This document shows positions 8,202 to 10,565 of a stretch of 10,565 bases of DNA, in pieces. Below the pieces are notes generated by a model that did no database searches, was not told the DNA's origin, and saw only the letters and a list, made by a program, of their open reading frames with translations. Origin of the DNA: Larix sibirica (Eukaryota > Streptophyta > Pinopsida > Pinales > Pinaceae); contig NWUY0304585540.1 of NCBI GenBank assembly GCA_004151065.3, forward strand, positions 1-10,565. The letters run 5' to 3'. The position numbers and the translations under genes are program-made. Positions within the stretch are counted from its first letter, which is position 1. Every line of letters begins with the position of its first letter.

Positions 8202-9858
8202 AGTAACCTTTTCAAGGGATGTCTCTGCTCTAAGAGTCCCATGGGAAAGAGATGTTGCAGGGATGGATCTCGAAACATCATTGTCTAAACGCACAGAGAG
8301 GGGAATGAAAGTATCACCAATATCCTTAGATTTTTCCTTTTTCTTCCTGCATATTGTCACATTCATGCATCTAATAGAGGGAATAACTGAAACATCAGAA
8401 GGTTTGGGATCCACCACAAAGATATCAAGAGGGCTGCCATCAATACCTACCATGGATAAAAGAGAATTGGGAAGTTATTTGGACATGAAGGTTCGGTGAA
8501 GGTTGCAAGCGTCTCCCTTAGAGCAGCAATGTACCTATCCAGGTTTGAACAATTAGGCGCAAGCTCAGTTGATGGAGAGAAAACCAGAAACAGAGTGCTA
8601 ACCACAAGTAAAACAATCTCAGGTCCAGTAGGATGTTCAGTTGGAACACATGACTTCTCATGCCCTAAGGCTGAGTTATAGGGAGACTGAGAAGCCAAAA
8701 TATCAGAAGCAGGGTTTCCAAGGCCCGAAGGAACAGGGATATCAGGGTTACAACAGGGAGAAGAAAGAACAAAATTCTTAGGATTAGCACTAGTGTTTAA
8801 AACATCAATTTTATCGAAATCCATGGCAAAAAGATCATGAATTTGATTCCTCGCCACAGGTTTTCTCTTTGCAAGGCGAAGGTCCAGTTCCTTTTCCATT
8901 GATAAATAAAACTGTAGCTCAGCCTTGGTAATTCCTTCATAAACAGAGGGCTCGTTTAAGGACTTACCGAGTTGTCCAGAGGGATCCAAAGGTGGGGCCA
9001 CAGGGCTGACCAGATTGGAAGAAGAAACATCAGTCAGATCGAAAGCCTTCTTCTTGAGAAGAGGGAATCTAAGCTTTGCATGTCCAGTTTCACGACAAAG
9101 AAAACAAATGGAAAGGACTTTTTTGTAGTCTAGCACCTATTTATAAACCTTATCCCTCCAGAAAATATTTACCGAGGCCGAAATCCTCTAGTTACATCCA
9201 TTTCCACCATAAAGGAATCCATTTTCGTATTTATCCCATAAATAAGATTCTTCTCCAGGAAAATGAATCACCCTATGGTGTTCCCCAGCCCCTCGAAAAT
9301 ATTTGGAGTCCACAATTCGAAGGGAAACCCCAGAAGCAGTACCCATAAATGTCTCAGCCGCATCTTCTCTGTCTTTGGATTGAAATTTATATGCCAATGC
9401 TTTAGAGCCAGCGAACCGTCCTTTATCAGCCATGTTTGACTCAAAATAGACTGAACCAGTTCTTCAGAAGGTAAGATAAAAGCCACCCACCCTTTAGACA
9501 ATAGGATAGTACGAGGAGAAATCCCACAAATGGGGGACTAGTTGGAATTAACCCAATCAACCAATTCAGTCTGTGAAACCCTAGTGCCCTCGATTCTACC
9601 CACCAGCCCTCTGTGAGACAACATCTCGATTCTTTCACAATTAACCCCAGAATCAATGGTGTAGTTTGCGGCCTCCTCCCAGGCCTTGAAAGTTTTCAGC
9701 CTTCGCCGAGAATGAGCAACTTCCCTACATGGTTTACCAGAGGGACCTGAGGCTTGTGGATTGTGAGAAGAAAAAAAATTACCAGAACAGTGACCCGTGG
9801 TAGGGTTTACAAAACCCGGCGGGGGGTCCAATGAAGGTGTACTAAACCCTGAAGACAT
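8199..9858 (-). pseudogene. LINE ORF1 gag-like RNA-binding protein, disrupted
   Basis: ORF1 would coat the element RNA. The chosen start is the ATG at 9858-9856 (MSSGFSTPSLDPPPGF), where a Pro/Ser-rich N-terminus typical of these proteins begins; the frame is open upstream to 9966 but that part looks like UTR. A DUF4283-like domain runs to about residue 200 (GWVAFILPSEELVQSIL, RLRHLWVLLLGFPFELW). It is broken by TAG at 9540-9538 and TGA at 9270-9268. Near 9170 the frame shifts; VNIFWRDKVYK, TAG at 9139-9137 and VLDYKKVLSICFLC follow. A long Ser/Pro-rich linker with no fold I can name leads to a second frameshift between about 8520 and 8450. The last frame, MVGIDGSPLDIFVV to SLEKVT, ends at the TAATG junction. 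About 550 codons in all. Confidence 0.87.
9065..9106 (-). other. ORF1 CCHC zinc knuckle lacking its last Cys
   Basis: The minus strand encodes CFLCRETGHAKLRFPLLK: Cys-x2-Cys-x4-His-x4-Phe. In related elements the last ligand is Cys (the CPLLK pattern), so a single TGC to TTC change (or TGT with a second change) explains the Phe. The knuckle would bind nucleic acid when intact. Confidence 0.8.
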
Positions 9859-9983
9859 ATTGCGAGCCAGGTGTCCCGGAAAAGGACAAGACAACACTAT
9901 ACCTCCAAAATAGCCAGAGAGAGAAGAAAATGACAACCAAAAACCCCTTACCACAAATAGAGCCAAGGAAAGAGGGTTACCAT
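9859..9983 (-). other. Partial 5' UTR of the LINE
   Basis: This T-rich and G-rich leader (minus strand) lies before the ORF1 ATG and is cut off by the LTR at 9984. How much of the 5' UTR, including any internal promoter, lies beyond the LTR element cannot be seen. Confidence 0.6.
9979..9983. repeat. Predicted 5-bp target site of the LTR element (ACCAT)
   Basis: ACCAT directly precedes the TGTTGATG terminus. LTR elements duplicate 4-6 bp, usually 5 in plants, so the same five bases should follow the far end of the element. Only one copy is in the window. Confidence 0.4.
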
Positions 9984-10118
9984 TGTTGATGTATATGTAA
10001 CTTCGGAATGTATTTCATATATATATTTATTGTACCCTTATAAGAGATGTGTTATTCCTCTATAAGGAAGTGTCATCATTTGTATTGACAAGTGTCGCAA
10101 GTAGATTAACTTGCCGAT

Positions 10119-10182
10119 GGGTTATTAGACTACCTGATGTGGGTGTCGTCCCGAAATATATGTAACTAGGGTTATTAGGCTA
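10119..10182 (+). repeat. Direct repeat in LTR U3 (GGGTTATTAGrCTA)
   Basis: GGGTTATTAGACTA at 10119-10132 and GGGTTATTAGGCTA at 10169-10182 differ by one base and lie 50 bp apart, upstream of the TATA box. Short repeats in U3 can be enhancer elements; that role is a guess. Confidence 0.55.
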
Positions 10183-10228
10183 AGTTAGACAAGTCGGCCC
10201 CATAAGTATTTAGGTAGGTCAGGACAAG

Positions 10229-10237
10229 TATAAATAG
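10229..10237 (+). promoter_or_regulatory. LTR TATA box (TATAAATAG)
   Basis: A good plant TATA box, 245 bp into the repeat. Transcription would be expected to start about 30 bp downstream, near 10260-10270. Confidence 0.7.
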
Positions 10238-10398
10238 AGATCAGGATTCTCTATTTTGATCATCTCAGAACTCACTCTTTTCTCACTCAGAAAGTGGCGC
10301 ACATTGGAGGAGGAGGATCAGCTGCATAGTAGGAGACTATCTATTGTATTTGGTTGTACTTTGGTTGAGCCATTGCTCTATCTATCTCTGAGGAAGTT

Positions 10399-10429
10399 GT
10401 GGGGTTTTTCACCTTAGGGTTTTCCCCAC
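10399..10429 (+). terminator. LTR hairpin near the presumed RNA 3'-end region
   Basis: GTGGGG at 10399-10404 pairs with CCCCAC at 10424-10429 around a 19-base loop, followed by GGAAAAAT. Similar segments mark the R/U5 part of plant Copia LTRs and are associated with 3'-end formation. No AATAAA is present nearby, so this is an assignment by resemblance. Confidence 0.45.
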
Positions 10430-10565
10430 GGAAAAATCTGTGTGTCCATTGTCTCATGCTTTTGATTCTTGTGATGCTTGACATGCTTGATATGATTGTT
10501 ATGCATTGATATACTGTACATGTTATTCTCTCAGTAAAGATCCTATAGCATATTGAATTAATGCT

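Larger units (their letters stand above)
3838..9983 (-). mobile_element. Nearly full-length, inactive plant L1-type LINE
   Basis: On the minus strand the order is partial 5' UTR, ORF1 (gag-like, DUF4283 and zinc knuckle), ORF2 (APE-type endonuclease, reverse transcriptase, zf-RVT, RNase H), 3' UTR, and nine A at 3846-3838. This is the architecture of plant L1-clade non-LTR retrotransposons. The element would copy its own RNA at a nicked chromosomal target. It is dead: three stops and two frameshifts in ORF1, eleven stops and one frameshift in ORF2, and damaged zinc-knuckle and RNase H residues. The 5' end is not visible because a long terminal repeat begins at 9984. The left target-site copy should lie in TGTATATTCTATTGGA just before 3838; its partner is expected beyond the inserted LTR element, outside the window. 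Confidence 0.93.
9984..10565 (+). mobile_element. Copia-like long terminal repeat, 5' part (cut by window end)
   Basis: The repeat begins with TG (TGTTGATGTATATGTAAC), exactly where LINE sequence stops. Inside are a U3-like region, TATAAATAG at 10229-10237, a T/C-rich start region (CTCACTCTTTTCTCACTCAG at about 10270), and a GTGGGGTTTTTCACC...TTTTCCCCACGG segment at 10399-10430 of the kind common at the R/U5 end of plant Copia LTRs. No CA end, primer-binding site or gag is reached before 10565, so the LTR exceeds 582 bp. It could be the 5' LTR of a whole element or a solo LTR. Superfamily assignment rests on layout only. Confidence 0.75.

Noticed and set aside
9970-10005. Right target-site duplication of the LINE near its visible 5' end
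   Set aside because: TTGATGTATATG resembles TTGTATATTC only loosely, and the sequence is better explained as the LTR terminus.

Overview
The window looks like intergenic DNA from a large, repeat-rich plant nuclear genome, probably a seed plant; a gymnosperm is a guess. The evidence is a plant L1-type LINE (gag-like DUF4283 plus zinc knuckle in ORF1; endonuclease, reverse transcriptase, zf-RVT and RNase H in ORF2) and a long terminal repeat with the usual plant Copia layout. I see no intact host gene, tRNA, rRNA or prokaryotic feature.

Layout, left to right. 1-336 is unassigned and mostly AT-rich. 337 to about 2005 is a decayed composite tandem array: a unit of about 65 bp occurs in blocks, and these sit inside a unit of about 635 bp made of a long (about 400 bp) and a short (about 200-235 bp) half. 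2092-3464 is a retroposed insertion on the minus strand, bounded by a perfect 11-bp direct repeat (AATCTATTTAA at 2081-2091 and 3465-3475) and ending in eight A residues. It carries the wreck of a roughly 310-codon protein that I do not recognise. 3476-3837 is AT-rich and holds two diverged copies of a block of about 150-170 bp.

3838-9983 is an almost complete but dead LINE on the minus strand. Reading right to left it has a partial 5' UTR, ORF1 (9858 to 8199), ORF2 (8199 to 4058), a 211-nt 3' UTR and a tail of nine A. ORF1 and ORF2 meet at TAATG, where the stop of ORF1 and the start of ORF2 share one base. ORF2 has 11 in-frame stops but only one clear frameshift. ORF1 has three stops and two frameshifts.

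9984 to the right edge is the start of a Copia-like LTR on the plus strand. It has a TATA box and a GTGGGG/CCCCAC hairpin and interrupts the 5' UTR of the LINE.

Inferred order of events: the AT-rich tandem duplication came first, then LINE insertion into its second copy, then decay of the LINE, with the LTR element probably inserted late. The retrocopy at 2092-3464 is a separate insertion, presumably made in trans by LINE machinery. The most interesting items are the TAATG junction, the retrocopy of an unrecognised protein with clean target-site duplications, and the alternating long/short satellite.
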